DNA of 64,000 nt from Lytechinus pictus (GCF_037042905.1 NC_087247.1:42755920-42819919); one strand, 5' to 3'; counted from the stretch's first letter, positions 49,986-61,248 are shown. The notes: generated from the sequence alone by a model not told the origin. Made by a program: numbers and translations.

Positions 49986-51625
49986 AGTTTCTGCCCCTGA
50001 CCAGCATGCCGAAGCGTCTGACCATTCATGTCCATGGCATTGTAGCCATGACAACAAAGATCCATACCCGAGGCCTTGAAGGCCTTTGATGTGATAATGA
50101 ATGAAACTGATGTACAAGTTGCTGTGTATATACACTCACCTTCATCTTCAGTTCAGAATGAGGTTATACGATGCTCTTCTGGACCAGCAGATATTGCCTG
50201 ATTGTCTCTGTTATAATAAGAATACTAAAAATCAGACATTGCATTTGTACTTAATGCACAATTATACATTAGTGCAATCACTTAATCTGCCATTTGACAT
50301 GCTGAAAATGCATTGATTTAAAAGCAGTAAATGTAATATGAAAATAGCTATAAACAAGGTTTATGAAAAATATAAATATTATTGAAATTGTTGAAAATTG
50401 CTAAATGATACTTATAAAACTTTTTTCAAATATCACATGAATATCAGTTCCTACTATAAAGTTACAATATGGACAGATACTATACAAACTTATGCAAGCA
50501 GATGTATATTTGCACATTTTGTCGTGAATACTTCTTTTCAGTGCAATTTTACTGAAGAAAAAGTAAGTGCTGTTTTTGTCAAATTATTTACACTTATACC
50601 TTACTTGCTTTTACGCGATACAATAATATGAGGAAGTTCAAAACACATGGTGTTCAGTTTCTGAAGGACATTTTTTATGAAAAAAAAGTAATTCAAAGTT
50701 ATTCTCATTGAAGCATCATTGAAGCATCATTTGACAAACAACCAAGCAAAGAGTTCTAGATATAATTTACCTTTATTATGTGACCAAATTAAATTATAAA
50801 TACCTGATTGGCTAAGATAATATCTATTTATTGGCAAATTGATATTGAGTGAAAGTATATATTTGAGTAATGTTTTCTTTCCATTAAGACAGTTAACTTT
50901 GAATTTATATCTTTTGTATTTACAATGGACTCCAAAAAAAGAATGACTGATTGCTTCAATGAAATAATTCTACTTCCAATTCCTACAAAAATTACTGAAA
51001 AAATTACGATATTCTATTTAATGTTATTTATCAAATGAATGAATCAAGAATACATAATTTGCTTTCTACTGCCACATGGCCACCTTATTTCTTACAGTCT
51101 TGCCTACTATGATCATCTCAGCGGAATTATCCATAAAAAAAAATTGTCTTAGAAAAATTAAAAATCCTGTATTTATTTAATAAAAATATATAAGATGTAA
51201 AATATGAAAATATTTACCTCTCTGTAAAGGGATTGTTGCTTTGGTCTTAGGTTTAGCCCACCTGTAAATTATGCTTATTTGTTTTGTACACTAATGTACA
51301 TATTCATTTATCATTGGTTTCAGAATATTTATTTGAAAAAAATGAGTGGCAGCTCACAATAGATTGTTTTGTTTTTATCTTGCTTGGTGAACTTCCTGCT
51401 CAAAACTCTTGGGGAGCTTGAATGTTAAACATTGGTATTGGTAATGTACAGTTTTATTTTATAATCATGTTAGGGTAGGAAATTTTGAAGTGAATCCAAT
51501 CTTTTTGAGCTGTACTGATGGCTGTTCATATATAGCTTGCAGTAGGTATGGACAAGATGAATGACTTTCAGACATGAAGTAATCATTTATGTAAGAAATT
51601 TAATCTGATTTTGGTAATGAATAAA
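49986..51625 (+). other. RUSC: Probable RUSC 3' untranslated region
   Basis: AT-rich DNA after the stop codon with no further supported exon. I saw AATAAA hexamers at 51179-51184 and 51620-51625; the second is followed by a GT-rich stretch (GTTTCTGGTGG), as expected downstream of a cleavage site. This would give a 3'UTR of about 1.2-1.7 kb. ATTAAA-type variants also occur earlier, so the true end is uncertain. A small duplication of GAAGCATCATT is present at about 50710-50730. Confidence 0.4.
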
Positions 51626-51840
51626 GTTTCTGGTGGTTTTAAATTCATAGTTACTAGATATCCCCACACCCGACATGCCTTGAAGTAGGGTCGAGTTAAT
51701 ACACTGAAGGATTTTTTTTAATGAGATATTTCATGTTTTCTGATGTTTTTTTAAATAGTATCAAATTTTATTTCATAGTGACTACTGACTAGTTTCATGC
51801 AGCTAAGTTTCTTTGAGGCTTTACAAGTTTTGTTGTAGTT

Positions 51841-51993
51841 CAGTAGCTTCAAAGCTTAATAGCTCAGTATCTCAGTGGCCTTGTGGCTTTATTAGCTCGG
51901 TGGCCCAGTGGTTCAGTCGCTTGTTGGCTAAGAAGCTCAGTAACTTGGGGGTCCTTAACTTGTAGAGCTCGGAAGCTTAGTAGCTCTTGTGCT
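51841..51993 (+). repeat. Degenerate short-unit minisatellite (AGCTCAGTGGC-type)
   Basis: A run of variants of a unit of about 9-10 bases: GTAGCTTCA, AAGCTTAAT, AGCTCAGTA, TCTCAGTGGC, CTTGTGGCTT, TAGCTCGGTG, GCCCAGTGG and so on, through to GCTTAGTAGCTC. The phase drifts and no two neighbours are identical over long stretches, suggesting old replication slippage. Confidence 0.7.
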
Positions 51994-54900
51994 AATCATT
52001 TAGTCAATATAAAGAAAATTACATCACACAACTCAACAACAATAATATGAGTATTTCAGATCATTATTCATTTTCAATGTTTTATTGTATTTTTTAATCA
52101 AATTTTAAAGGTTTTGGTAGTCTCCCTTTTATATTGGAAATTCTTCCTAAATCAAACACTTCTGTGGAAGTCAGGGGGAACAATACAATAGAATGATACT
52201 TTAAATCCAGTCAAATGGTAATTTGGTAATATTTTACCTTTATTGGAAGCAGCAAGTGTTTTATTGAGGTTCAACAACCTGGAGAATGTAACTCGGCACT
52301 TAATGAAACTTTTCTTTGATTCCACCTTTTATGATAAAGAAACTTTTCTTTTTTAATTGAAGTTTACTTAAAATACCAGTACCATGAAATTAATGAGACA
52401 CTTATTTCAAATAATGAGTAGACTTTCTTTTCTTAGCTTAAAAACCACTTTGTTTTAAATTACGATCTTAATTTTTCAATCTTTAGATAATGGGGTTACT
52501 CATGCCATGTGGGTTTTACCATATTATATAAACTTGATAATTATGTAATAATTCTTGCATTTTAAGAGATGTATGGGATGAAAACAGTTGACACAAACTT
52601 TGATAATATGTCTATTTAAATGTTAGTGTGAAGCAGGAGTTGTTCCGAGTTCATAAAACATTATTGTGAGCTGCCATATCATGTGTACATTATTAGTATT
52701 TAAAAAAAAAGAATTTCTGCATTTTTTTTACAGTGAATATGTTTATGATTATGCAACCTAGCTTTTATGCTTCTGTACAAACATATTTCCTCCCCAACTC
52801 AGTATGCATGTGCAAGTAAATATTTTAGGCCATTTTCACGAAAATGACCATATTTTCATTTGAGTTAATCATCATCCATTAGAGCTTAGGATATGCACGC
52901 AGTGTACAGACAGGTGTGTTTCTCAATAGAACTTCTGAGCCCTTGTACATTATTATTAATGAAAAACCTATAAAAATTACAAAAAATCATTGTCCTTCTG
53001 TCTCCACATATGTTGCTTGTATTATAGTGACGTAGAGTCGTTTTATCTTCAAATATTTACATAGATTTCCTGAAAAGGATATCATAAATTCCAGATCTTG
53101 ATGCTTGACCCTCATTCACAGAAAGTTTTTAAGCTTTAAATAACTATGTTCTGGAATTTGTAAACCTTCACAATTGAATAACTCCACTTCATCTTTGCAG
53201 GGTTGTATTTTTATCATCTATGAAATATTTTTGGGGGAACAAGATTGTCTGACAGAATGAAATGCTACTTCAACAGTGTAGTTTGGGGTATTAAGTGTTT
53301 TGTTCTTGCTGAAATATGTAGTGCAATAGAAAAAAGGGTTTGCATACCAAATGCTGAATCTATTATGTAAAAGAATGCTTGTTCAAGTTTGTATGTAGGT
53401 TACGCATAATATCTAATACTCTGGTTTTAAGTATCAGAAGTTAAACAAATGAGTATTTTATGAGCATACTTTGTAATAAGAAACAGGTTATTCTTGTAGA
53501 ATGAGGATTTGGTGTCAGGAAGGAAAAACGAACAGAAATATATTGTATGTTATACATCAAATAATGATATAAAAGTGTGTGACAGTGCTCAAAATACTAG
53601 CTTCAAAAGTTATAATTCATTTATCATGAGTAAATAGTTTATCTGGACAGCAGTTTAGAAGAATTATTTACCAATCAAATTCATTAATTAACATATGCAC
53701 CCATCTCTATTTTAATAGGATAGATAGCAATGTCATATTCAACCTGAACCTGGAAAGATATTTTCAAAAGAACCAAAGTACCTTTTGAGATTTGTGATTG
53801 GGAGGTCAATATTGAATTCAGTATTTGATGTTGCAGTTTGTGAGATAAAAAAGAGGTACTAAAAATATAATAAATGTATTTAGGGGGAGAAATCTGATTT
53901 CTTGTATTAAACCTTGCATTTGATCTAAGGTGCTGTATATGGAGTATAAATCAGCAGCAGCAGGAGTAAATACTAGGTCTCTCTCAATCGTTATTTGTAT
54001 GATGTATATGTGATGTTCTGTAAATGACTCCTTTGTGAGCGATGTTTGCATCTTTTTAGACTGTATATGTGGCATTCCTGTGCAGAGTATGCAAAAGTCA
54101 GATGAATCTAAAGCCTGTAGATATGTGAGGTAGTCTGAGGAATGTAAATGTTTTGCATGTAAAAAGGTGTTTTTTGTACTCAGGAAAGGTAAATTCAAAT
54201 GAGATTTGATGTTGAGAGAAAAAGAGAGGGGTAAAAAAAGGATACCTAATTACAATTATTATCAGTTTGTGTAATTGTGTTTTATCTTTTCCTTAACTAC
54301 TGATATATTGTAGTCAGTCATTTTTTCAATGGAAATTGCCCTTTATAATGATATCATTCAATCCTTTTTGGCTTTATTTCTCTTTTTTTTGGTCGTTCCA
54401 TCCCAATTACTTAGCATATTTGAATAATCTATGCCAAATCCTTCTTACCAAAAGCTTTCCAAGCATATCCTATGTTCAACCTATGTTTCAGATGTTTGTT
54501 TGTAATAAAACGTTGTCCTTGTGAAGTAGAATCATTGCATTGTACTGACTCATTATTTAATATCAGGGGGTGTTTCATATAAATGTTCATATCAACTTAT
54601 TCATGAATTTATGAATGACTGGGTTACAGCACGCTAAATAGTCTTCTCAAATTACCAATAATTACTTCAGGTTGAGTTGTATTAAATAATTCAATGTTGA
54701 CTGAATAGCATAATACTTTTCATATATAAGCATTTTTGTTACAGTGTCCTCGTATTCCAGTCATTTACAAATTCATGCATAACTTTATAAACAGCTTGGT
54801 AAAACCTCCCAAAGTGTTTGATTACAAAGGGTTTAATGGGGGAAGAGGCATGGACAAGATATGAGAGAAAGGGGGGATAATTGTTATTTAAAAAATCATG

Positions 54901-55352
54901 AAATCATTATGAATGCACAATTTCATAGGATGCATGCATCTCTTTGAATTATTAGATTGAATTGATTTATTGCCTCACACAAAAACGTGTCATGAAAATC
55001 ATCTATCAACACACATGAAGTATGATACTGCAGTAACATAATCATGAACAAATACATCTGTTGAGAGTCAGAAAAATGTCTTTGTTCATATTTGTTACTA
55101 ATACGCATAGTAAACTGCAGTACCTTGGATCCAGACAGATAATGCTAACTGAAAAATATAATTGCAATTAGAGAAGAAAACAATATTGACACAATAAATA
55201 GAATTAAGTGATATGAGAGCCATAAGAAAATAGCAAACCAACAAATTCCTGATGATTCTTTTGATTAACAAAAAATAAATAGAATTGCACAATGTTGAGT
55301 TACTTTTGGCAACACTGGTATCAAAGACAATCCTTCAATTAAACTATATCCA

Positions 55353-55462
55353 GGGAGAAAGAAAAAAAAAGATAGGAAGGACAAAAGAAATAAAAATCCA
55401 GAGCGAAATAAAAGAAAGAGGGGGAAAGTGAGTGAGGGGGAGGGAAAGAGAGGGAGGGGAAA
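55353..55462 (+). repeat. Purine-rich tract
   Basis: About 110 bases almost entirely of A and G on the + strand (GGGAGAAAG, then AGGAAGGAC, then GAGGGGGAGGG). It shows no coding signal. Confidence 0.75.
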
Positions 55463-55768
55463 TACTCATTAATACACAAACATAATAATGTACAGAAAAT
55501 TGTGGTTTAGTTCTATAAAATTATCCTTTTTATGTCTCTCAATATTTATCATCAATATTTTCTTTTTAGAAAGTAATGATGTCAAGCAAACAATTGATTT
55601 GTATATTTAAAGTAAACCTTAGAGTGAGTACAAAGCATTTATTGAAAGGTTTGAGGTGACAATTTTTTTAAGTGGATTAATATGAGATTACCTTCATTTT
55701 AACTTTATAGAAAAAAAATGACCAAAGTGTATAAGACGTACCATGGCTAAGAGTTAATCATTTTTTCA

Positions 55769-55863
55769 TCCATATCTATCTATCTGTCAATCTGTCTGTG
55801 AGTCTGTCTTTCTGTCGATCTGTCTTTGAGTCTGTCTTTTTGTCCATCCGTCTGTCTGTCTCT
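55769..55863 (+). repeat. Imperfect TCTG/TCTA tetranucleotide microsatellite
   Basis: TCTATCTATCTG followed by alternating CTGTCTGT, CTGTCTTT and GTCCATCC units with point changes. The same general composition resumes at 55911-55948 as CATCCATCCACCC and CATTCATCCACCC units. Confidence 0.85.
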
Positions 55864-55910
55864 AAACAGCCCTCAATATTTTTTTCTATCTCCAGTATCT
55901 ATTGATCTAT

Positions 55911-55948
55911 ACATCCATCCACCCATAAATCCATTCATCCACCCATAA
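55911..55948 (+). repeat. CATCCACC-type short tandem repeat
   Basis: Two partly matching copies of CATCCATCCACCCATAAA-like sequence in tandem with small changes. Confidence 0.65.
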
Positions 55949-56040
55949 AAAAAAGTTATCTAAGAATCAAAGGCAATCATGTATCTATCTCTACAGCAAG
56001 AAAAATATAATAGTATAGTACTATGCAAAGACCTTATAAT

Positions 56041-57190
56041 ATATTACTAGACCGAAAGCTGCGTGCGCGTTCAGCACAAAACAAATGAGATTAGGCTCCG
56101 CCTACCGCGATCATTTGAAGACAAAAATAAGCCCTCATTGACATTCATGAGCATGAAGATATTCATAATCCGGCCTTTTCATTGGCTAAGAGCGTCATTA
56201 ATACGCGATTTCCCCGATTCTTAGTCATCGATACTAGTGGTATCGTGTTACAGAATTAATTATTCATTTGACCTCATTACGTCATCTAATTTATTCATTC
56301 TGAAACTTTTCTTTCCACACACAAAATGGACCTATATAAATTGATATAACCACATGAATTCAGGGGACTATTTACACATTTCACACTGTATTTTGTGATC
56401 TTAGGTTATTTCTTTAACAAATTAGAGATTTTGTTATCATTCTTCTGTTAAAGGAAAGCAGAATTTGGTCTTTGAAATTGAAGTTAGATTGTCATCGTCG
56501 CCCAGTGCAGCCTGTATGTTGCTTGCAGTGTTGTGGTTATGCCGTTATGCCGCTGTGTTAACCACATTTATAAAATAGCTGTATTATTTCAAGCATCGCG
56601 ATTGGTCAATACGCGTCACATGACATCCAACTTTTTTTGTGCACTGCACGGTAGTGCAAAAGGTGTGCAACGAAAATTGACATTGCACGCTCAAGCAAAC
56701 CAGTGCGGTAGAAGTCCAACAAAACTGTACTGTAACTTTAAAAAAATTGTTTCTGTGTTGCTATTTTATAAAACAAATAATGCACTTGCTCTGTCGTGCG
56801 TAAAAGTAAATGCAGAGAAAGCTCGGTTTCTTCAGATGGAGCACACTGGACACTCGCCGCAAGCGGCTCGTGCACAGTGCGACTCCTATCTAAAGAAACC
56901 TCGCGTGCTCTGCATTTCCACTAACGCACTCGGCTGCATGCATTATTTGTATATTTGTACGGGCTCTCCTAGCCGGCTGCGCTGGGAATCGAGAGATAAT
57001 CGGGCTGGTTTGGTTCACCTTAGCTCCAACAAGGACCAAAATGATGCTTCTTTTTGTACACTGTAACGTTAGATCTAGAGGGAGATCTGCATCTATCTTC
57101 AGTAGATCGAGACTCAGTCAGGAATAAACTGTGAAGCGGAGTGTGGATGAAGATACGCCTGTCATTGTGTCAATCCTCAGTCCTCACTTT
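56041..57190 (+). promoter_or_regulatory. CpG-richer block, possible promoter of a further transcription unit
   Basis: Compared with its flanks this kilobase is clearly richer in G+C and CpG (for example GCGTGCGCG, ATACGCGATT, CGCAAGCGGC, CGGCTGCGC). It begins with TATA-like CCTATATAAATT at about 56331. A 177-codon open frame (56533-57066) runs through it, starting with GTG; its first ATG is at 56539. The predicted residues show no domain I recognise, so the open frame may be a by-product of composition. The + orientation is suggested only by the candidate exons downstream. Confidence 0.35.
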
Positions 57191-57289
57191 GTTTCAGATA
57201 TCAAATTTATTTTGCATAACTTCAGGCTTCTGCATTTAGCCCCCACCCATTTTAACTCTTATTGTTATTTATAATATAAATATAGTTAG

Positions 57290-57900
57290 ACTCGGTCTTA
57301 GAAATAACATGCTGCTCTGCATGTTTGCCTTATTATCAAGACAATAGATCTAGGACCTTGATCTTCTTAATCCTAGGCCCTACTTACTTTATACTTAGAT
57401 CTAGGCTACTTTACTTTTATTTATCAATCGATGCTATCAAGAGCTAGGCCTACGTAGGCCTAATTCAAATCTAGTCTAACTTATACTTTCCCAACCCTCG
57501 ACACTTACCCCCAGGGCTTATGATCTAGGTCTGTAATTTAGGCCTAGATCTAAGTCTGGGCCTAAACGACTCCATTTGCATGTACGAGTATGACTCTCGG
57601 TGGACCAAGGACTAGATCTAGATCTATTCTCGGTCAATATTGGCAATGAAGTTAGCCAGGAATAAAAGTCAGAGTCAGACATCAAAAATTTCTAAACCGA
57701 TATAGGGTCTAGATCTCGGTTTGGAACCGAAGCTTTACTTTCTAGGTCTAGATAGATCGAGAGTCCATCGTTAGTCTAGTCACTCTAGATCTAGACCAAA
57801 TTTAGATAGGGCCTACATGAATGCTGTCGCACAGCACTGAGTCTCGTTGGACTAGATCTATACTTTCTTACAAATAGATCTAGACCTAGTGCATGAGATT
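57290..57900. repeat. TCTAGA/AGATCTAG/TAGGCC-rich low-complexity region
   Basis: Over about 600 bases the words AGATCTAG, TCTAGATC, CTAGGCCTA and TAGACC recur many times without fixed spacing (for example about 57398-57420, 57440-57470, 57535-57560, 57608-57625, 57715-57760, 57780-57810). Patches of this type are, as I recall, common in sea urchin DNA. They are strongly self-complementary at the word level but are not a tandem array. Confidence 0.6.
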
Positions 57901-58216
57901 ATGAAATTATGTTAAAATCAAATGAAATAAAATTCGGAAATATAAAGATCCAGATTTTTTTTTTTTGGGGGGGCAGACATGTGAACAAATTTAGAGAAAC
58001 CTAAAATTTAGAAAGCGAGGGCCAGAAGCGACCAATATTACCTAGGCTAGGGCCGTTTTGTGCATTTTCTAAAGTAAAATTGAAGGATGTCATGCAATTC
58101 TCTTTTTGATGAAGGTTTTCACATTTCAGCTCTTATACCCAAACCCCTCCCCCTATACATACGGCCATGAAAAAGATCACTTCTTATTATTGTTCTCTCT
58201 TTTCTTTCACAAACAG

Positions 58217-58313
58217 GTTGAGTTTGAAGAACAAGAAAAACAGTAGAGGTCTACCTATATGGTTCAAGATGATGATCATAAGGGCATGCATCATTTTGCA
58301 GATTCTCATCCAG
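58217..58313 (+). other. Candidate exon, possibly non-coding RNA or short peptide
   Basis: A long pyrimidine-rich tract ending TTTCTTTCACAAACAG at 58216 and a donor CATCCAG|GTATAA after 58313 bound a 97-base segment. One frame is open across it (32 codons, including MMIIRACIILQILIQ, which is hydrophobic). If joined to the candidate exon at 59314 the frame stops after nine more codons. It may be an exon of a long non-coding RNA or of a 5'UTR starting in the CpG-richer block. Confirmation needs transcript data. Confidence 0.3.
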
Positions 58314-59313
58314 GTATAAAACTTAAACTAACCCATACAAAATTACAGATACATTACATGCATTGAATGTTAACCATGTTTACATTAAATAAAAATAATC
58401 CGAGCCACAAAGAGGTAGGATCTGTAATTAATATACACTTCTTAGATATACAGGCTCTTGAGTCTAAAATAAAAACAATGCCAAAAGTTATGTACAGTAC
58501 CTTGGGCAAATTTCTAAAATAAGGTCATGTCCTTGCATGATCTACTAGTAATTAAATGGCCTTTTTATTTCCTATTTGTTTATAAACAAAGCAATATTTA
58601 TTTTTCATATTTTACAAAATTCATTTTATTCATTCTTTAGTGTGATATTTATATTTCATATTTGTAGATTTACGATTTTTTAAAAATCTTGTTATTTTAC
58701 ATTTTGTTCAATAGGATGATGCAGTTTTACAATTTCCATGGAGGTGATTGATGATGATAAATAATTGGTGAAGTAGGCCTAATAGAACAGCGACTAGACC
58801 ACAAAGAGAAATACAACCTACAGCAGTTATATGAGTGAGTTAATTAATTAATATTTTTAATAATGGAGGTTGTTCACAATTTTTTGCAAAAAATAGACCT
58901 GCCTTTAAAAAACCCATTTCAATTTTGTTTTTAGATTATAATTAGTGTCGTTTTTAATCAAAGATCAAAATATTATGTGCAACAAAACATCAACTTTAAT
59001 TATGACTATTTATATAATTTACATATGTTGATTCATATATTCATATTTATGAGAAATCTCTGACATTTTTTCATAGAGTACATGTAGTTATAATGGAGAG
59101 TGGTATGTAAACTGCATAGAACACTCACATATTTAAGTGATATGCTTTATAGAAGTACAAGTTTATAATTAGCAGAAGTAAGATTTCCTGTTATGTGTTG
59201 AAGAAACATATATATGTATAGTCTCACTTTTCTTAAAACATTTATGTTTTATGAATCACGACAATTTTAATTTAAATTCATTGATTTTCTTTCTCTATTT
59301 TTTCAATCTGCAG

Positions 59314-59403
59314 GACTGGTGTAACAGATGTTTTCATTCATGAAATCCAACAATTCAATATTGAAGAGTCTGACTTAGGAACCACTTGATGAAGATGGAA
59401 AAG
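59314..59403 (+). other. Candidate exon, possibly non-coding
   Basis: The acceptor TCTATTTTTTCAATCTGCAG ends at 59313 and a weak donor GGAAAAG|GTTTTT follows 59403. The 90 bases are less AT-rich than the flanks but all frames are short. It pairs naturally with the candidate exon at 58217-58313. A further weak candidate lies between (58715-58834, with donor GA|GTGAGT). Confidence 0.22.
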
Positions 59404-59565
59404 GTTTTTTTTTTCCAAGTTCAATTTTTCAACAACAACAAAAAAATTATTATCACAACCCCAAATTCATGACGTATGAAATTTCTTGTTGATTTTCATT
59501 AAAACTGGTTGCAAAAGGAGAAGCTATAAACATACAAATAGGAGCGGCGGAGTGAAGTTGAAAGT

Positions 59566-59578
59566 GGGGGGGGGGGGG
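59566..59578 (+). repeat. G13 homopolymer
   Basis: An uninterrupted run of 13 G, followed by CATAGGG. It may be the left edge of the G-tract element described at 59566-60268. Confidence 0.9.
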
Positions 59579-59720
59579 CATAGGGAAAATGCTGTATTAC
59601 GTGAAATTTTTAAGAAGTTGCGAGCGAGCAAAATTTTGACATTTTTAAAAAGAAAATCTAAAATATTCAGAATGATATATATTCACCCTTTTCTCTTTTT
59701 TTTTTCTTGGTTGTGATTTC

Positions 59721-59753
59721 TTTTTTTTTTTTTTTTTTTTTGGGGGGGGGGGG
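59721..59753 (+). repeat. T21G12 homopolymer junction
   Basis: Twenty-one T directly followed by twelve G, then CAAGAGTCC, with a C8 run (59768-59777 region) soon after. It is prone to sequencing and assembly error and could form hairpin or quadruplex structures. Confidence 0.9.
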
Positions 59754-59934
59754 CAAGAGTCCTTCAAGCCCCCCCCCTCCATCTGTACGAAACTGCTTAT
59801 ATACCCCCACTCATGAATTATTAAACTCAATGCACAAAGGATTTCCTTCACAAGTATATTATCGAAATGAGAATATTGTTTTCTTGTTTCAAAGGGCAAT
59901 CGTCAAGGTGACCATAAAACTGGTCCTTCTCAGG

Positions 59935-60240
59935 TAAAAGGGGCACAGAACAAGTTCATTAGGAGCACTTTCCTTGGGTAAAAGGGGGCAGTGATTCGAG
60001 AAAGGGCACTTACAAGAAGACGAGGGGGCACTCTTTAACACATGAAACGGGCCCTCAGATGAAAGGGCACAGAACACGTTCCGGGGGGGGGGGCATTTTT
60101 GGGTAAAAAAATTGCATACAAGGAAGAGCACTTGGTAACACCCAAAACAGGTTCTTGTCAGGTGAAAGGGACACAGTACACGTTCGTGAGGGGGCATTTT
60201 TCTTGCATAAAAAGGCACTTTTCAGTGCTTCAAGAAGTAG
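59935..60240 (+). repeat. Tandem repeat of about 104-124 bp units (AAAGGGCACAGAACACGTTC)
   Basis: Three diverged units begin AAAGGGGCACAGAACAAGTTC at 59937, AAAGGGCACAGAACACGTTC at 60061 and AAAGGGACACAGTACACGTTC at 60165 (first and third differ slightly from the second). Each is followed by a G-rich segment, GGCATTTTT or an equivalent, GGGTAAAA, and a GAGCACTT/GGCACTT motif. The minus-strand reading frames here repeat with it and are not a gene. Confidence 0.7.
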
Positions 60241-60484
60241 AGGGAACTGTGCCCCCCCCCCTCCCCAGGATCGCTGCCCCAGCATACAAAAAAAAATTCT
60301 TTTGGTTCAAAGTATTAACATACGCTTAAGAAAAAGGTCAAGCTTAATCCTCTAATAATGTGATATTTTTTATGGCTAATTAATAAAATTCACCACTAAC
60401 CAGAAAATTCCTTTATGTCTTTCATTTGTGTTCATATAGTATTTGTACAGAGCTAAAATGAAAGGGATTTGGAATTGGCAAAAT

Positions 60485-60708
60485 TCAAAATGAGATGAAG
60501 ATCGAGAGAGGGAAAGAGTGATGAGAAGTGGGTTGAAGAGATGAGAAAGAAATGGAGGGGCACATATGAAGAGATAATTTAGAGGGGGGTGGTAAGAGAG
60601 CTAGAATGTGGGAAGTAGGAACAAAAGGGGCGGAAGAGAAATAAGACGAGATTTATGGAAACCAGGAGACAGATAACAAGTGGGAAAAGAAGAAGGAAAT
60701 ATATGAAG
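60485..60708 (+). repeat. Purine-rich tract
   Basis: A and G dominate the + strand (GAGAGAGGGAAAG, GAAGAAGGAAAT and similar). It abuts the inverted repeat that follows. Confidence 0.7.
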
Positions 60709-60934
60709 AGTTTAGTTGCAAAAGGGGTTAGGGCCACTTTGGACCATTCCAAGAAAATAATTTTTATTTTATTCTCCCATATTGCAATATTCTAATGCGA
60801 AACTGAATTTTCATGATACCCTACCATGAGAACATAAAATTGGGTATAAAAGATATTTACTTGTCTTCATATTTTTTAAGATATTATTTTCCAAAAGAAG
60901 TCTGTGTGGACCTAACCCCTTTTGCAACTAAACT
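60709..60934. repeat. 24 bp perfect inverted repeat with 178 bp loop
   Basis: AGTTTAGTTGCAAAAGGGGT plus TAGG at 60709-60732 is exactly reverse-complemented at 60911-60934, and after one mismatch the match continues four bases inward. The core CCTAACCCCTTTTG recurs at 60943-60956 and 61090-61103. The arms may be the ends of a short element or the start of a dispersed repeat family. Confidence 0.75.
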
Positions 60935-61248
60935 GAAATGAACCTAACCCCTTTTGAAAAAAGGGGATTTTTCTTTGCCATATTAGTTCACTTTTTAATA
61001 GGAATTTCAACTTTTCTATGGTATCATCTTATATAGCTACTAAAAATCTATACATTAAGACATAAAAATCAAGTTTGATGAAAAATGGACCTAACCCCTT
61101 TTGAAAATGAGCTCTACCTAATTATGTAGGAGAAAGGCGGCACAAAAGAATTTTGAGTGGGAAAATGATTAAATGGAGAAAAAAAAAACAGAGTAAGAAA
61201 TGCTGGAGAATAAAGGGGACAGGAAACGTATTAAACATGATAAATTGG

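Larger units (their letters stand above)
4769..51625 (+). other. RUSC: RUSC1/RUSC2-family gene, overall span (5' end not in window)
   Basis: Nine exons at 4769-5105, 5652-5776, 10838-10920, 34123-34297, 40109-40214, 40991-41037, 47630-48383, 48811-48981 and 49814-49985 join in one frame. They give 1,970 coding bases: two bases of a split codon, 655 residues and TGA. All junctions are GT-AG, and the intron phases (2,1,0,1,2,1,2,2) all agree. The product has a RUN domain (about residues 148-338) and a C-terminal SH3 domain (about 601-655), an arrangement diagnostic of RUSC proteins. Known family role: vertebrate RUSC1/RUSC2 are AP-4 accessory proteins that move ATG9A vesicles towards the cell periphery and bind Rab GTPases. 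Invertebrates usually have one pre-duplication copy, so I do not choose between RUSC1 and RUSC2. The start codon and long N-terminal region are missing and presumably lie upstream. The 3' limit given is the second candidate AATAAA at 51620-51625 and is uncertain. Confidence 0.88.
51626..56040. other. Intergenic DNA downstream of RUSC
   Basis: AT-rich with no supported gene on either strand. It contains the AGCTCAGTGGC-type minisatellite (51841-51993), a purine-rich tract (55353-55462) and tetranucleotide repeats (55769-55948). A minus-strand frame of 126 codons at 53818-54198 starts without ATG and has no recognised content. Confidence 0.5.
59566..60268. mobile_element. Possible G-tract-ended element carrying a tandem array
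   Basis: The left side begins with a G13 run followed by CATAG, and the right side ends ACTGTG followed by a run of C (60252-60260), so the edges are inverted (G-run then CA at one end, TG then C-run at the other). Inside lies T21G12 (59721-59753) and the GGGCACAGAAC tandem units. I find no target duplication, so the limits are uncertain. Confidence 0.35.

Noticed and set aside
53818..54198. 126-codon minus-strand open frame
   Set aside because: It starts at TTG rather than ATG, has no recognisable content and no supporting promoter or splice signals.
56533..57066. 177-codon open frame treated as a protein gene
   Set aside because: It starts with GTG (the first ATG is two codons in), shows no domain or repeated pattern I recognise, and lies in a CpG-richer block where stop codons are rarer. 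I describe the block as a possible promoter instead.
59645..60285. Several minus-strand frames with Cys/Pro-rich repeated residues
   Set aside because: They repeat with the tandem DNA units and homopolymers and are not a gene.
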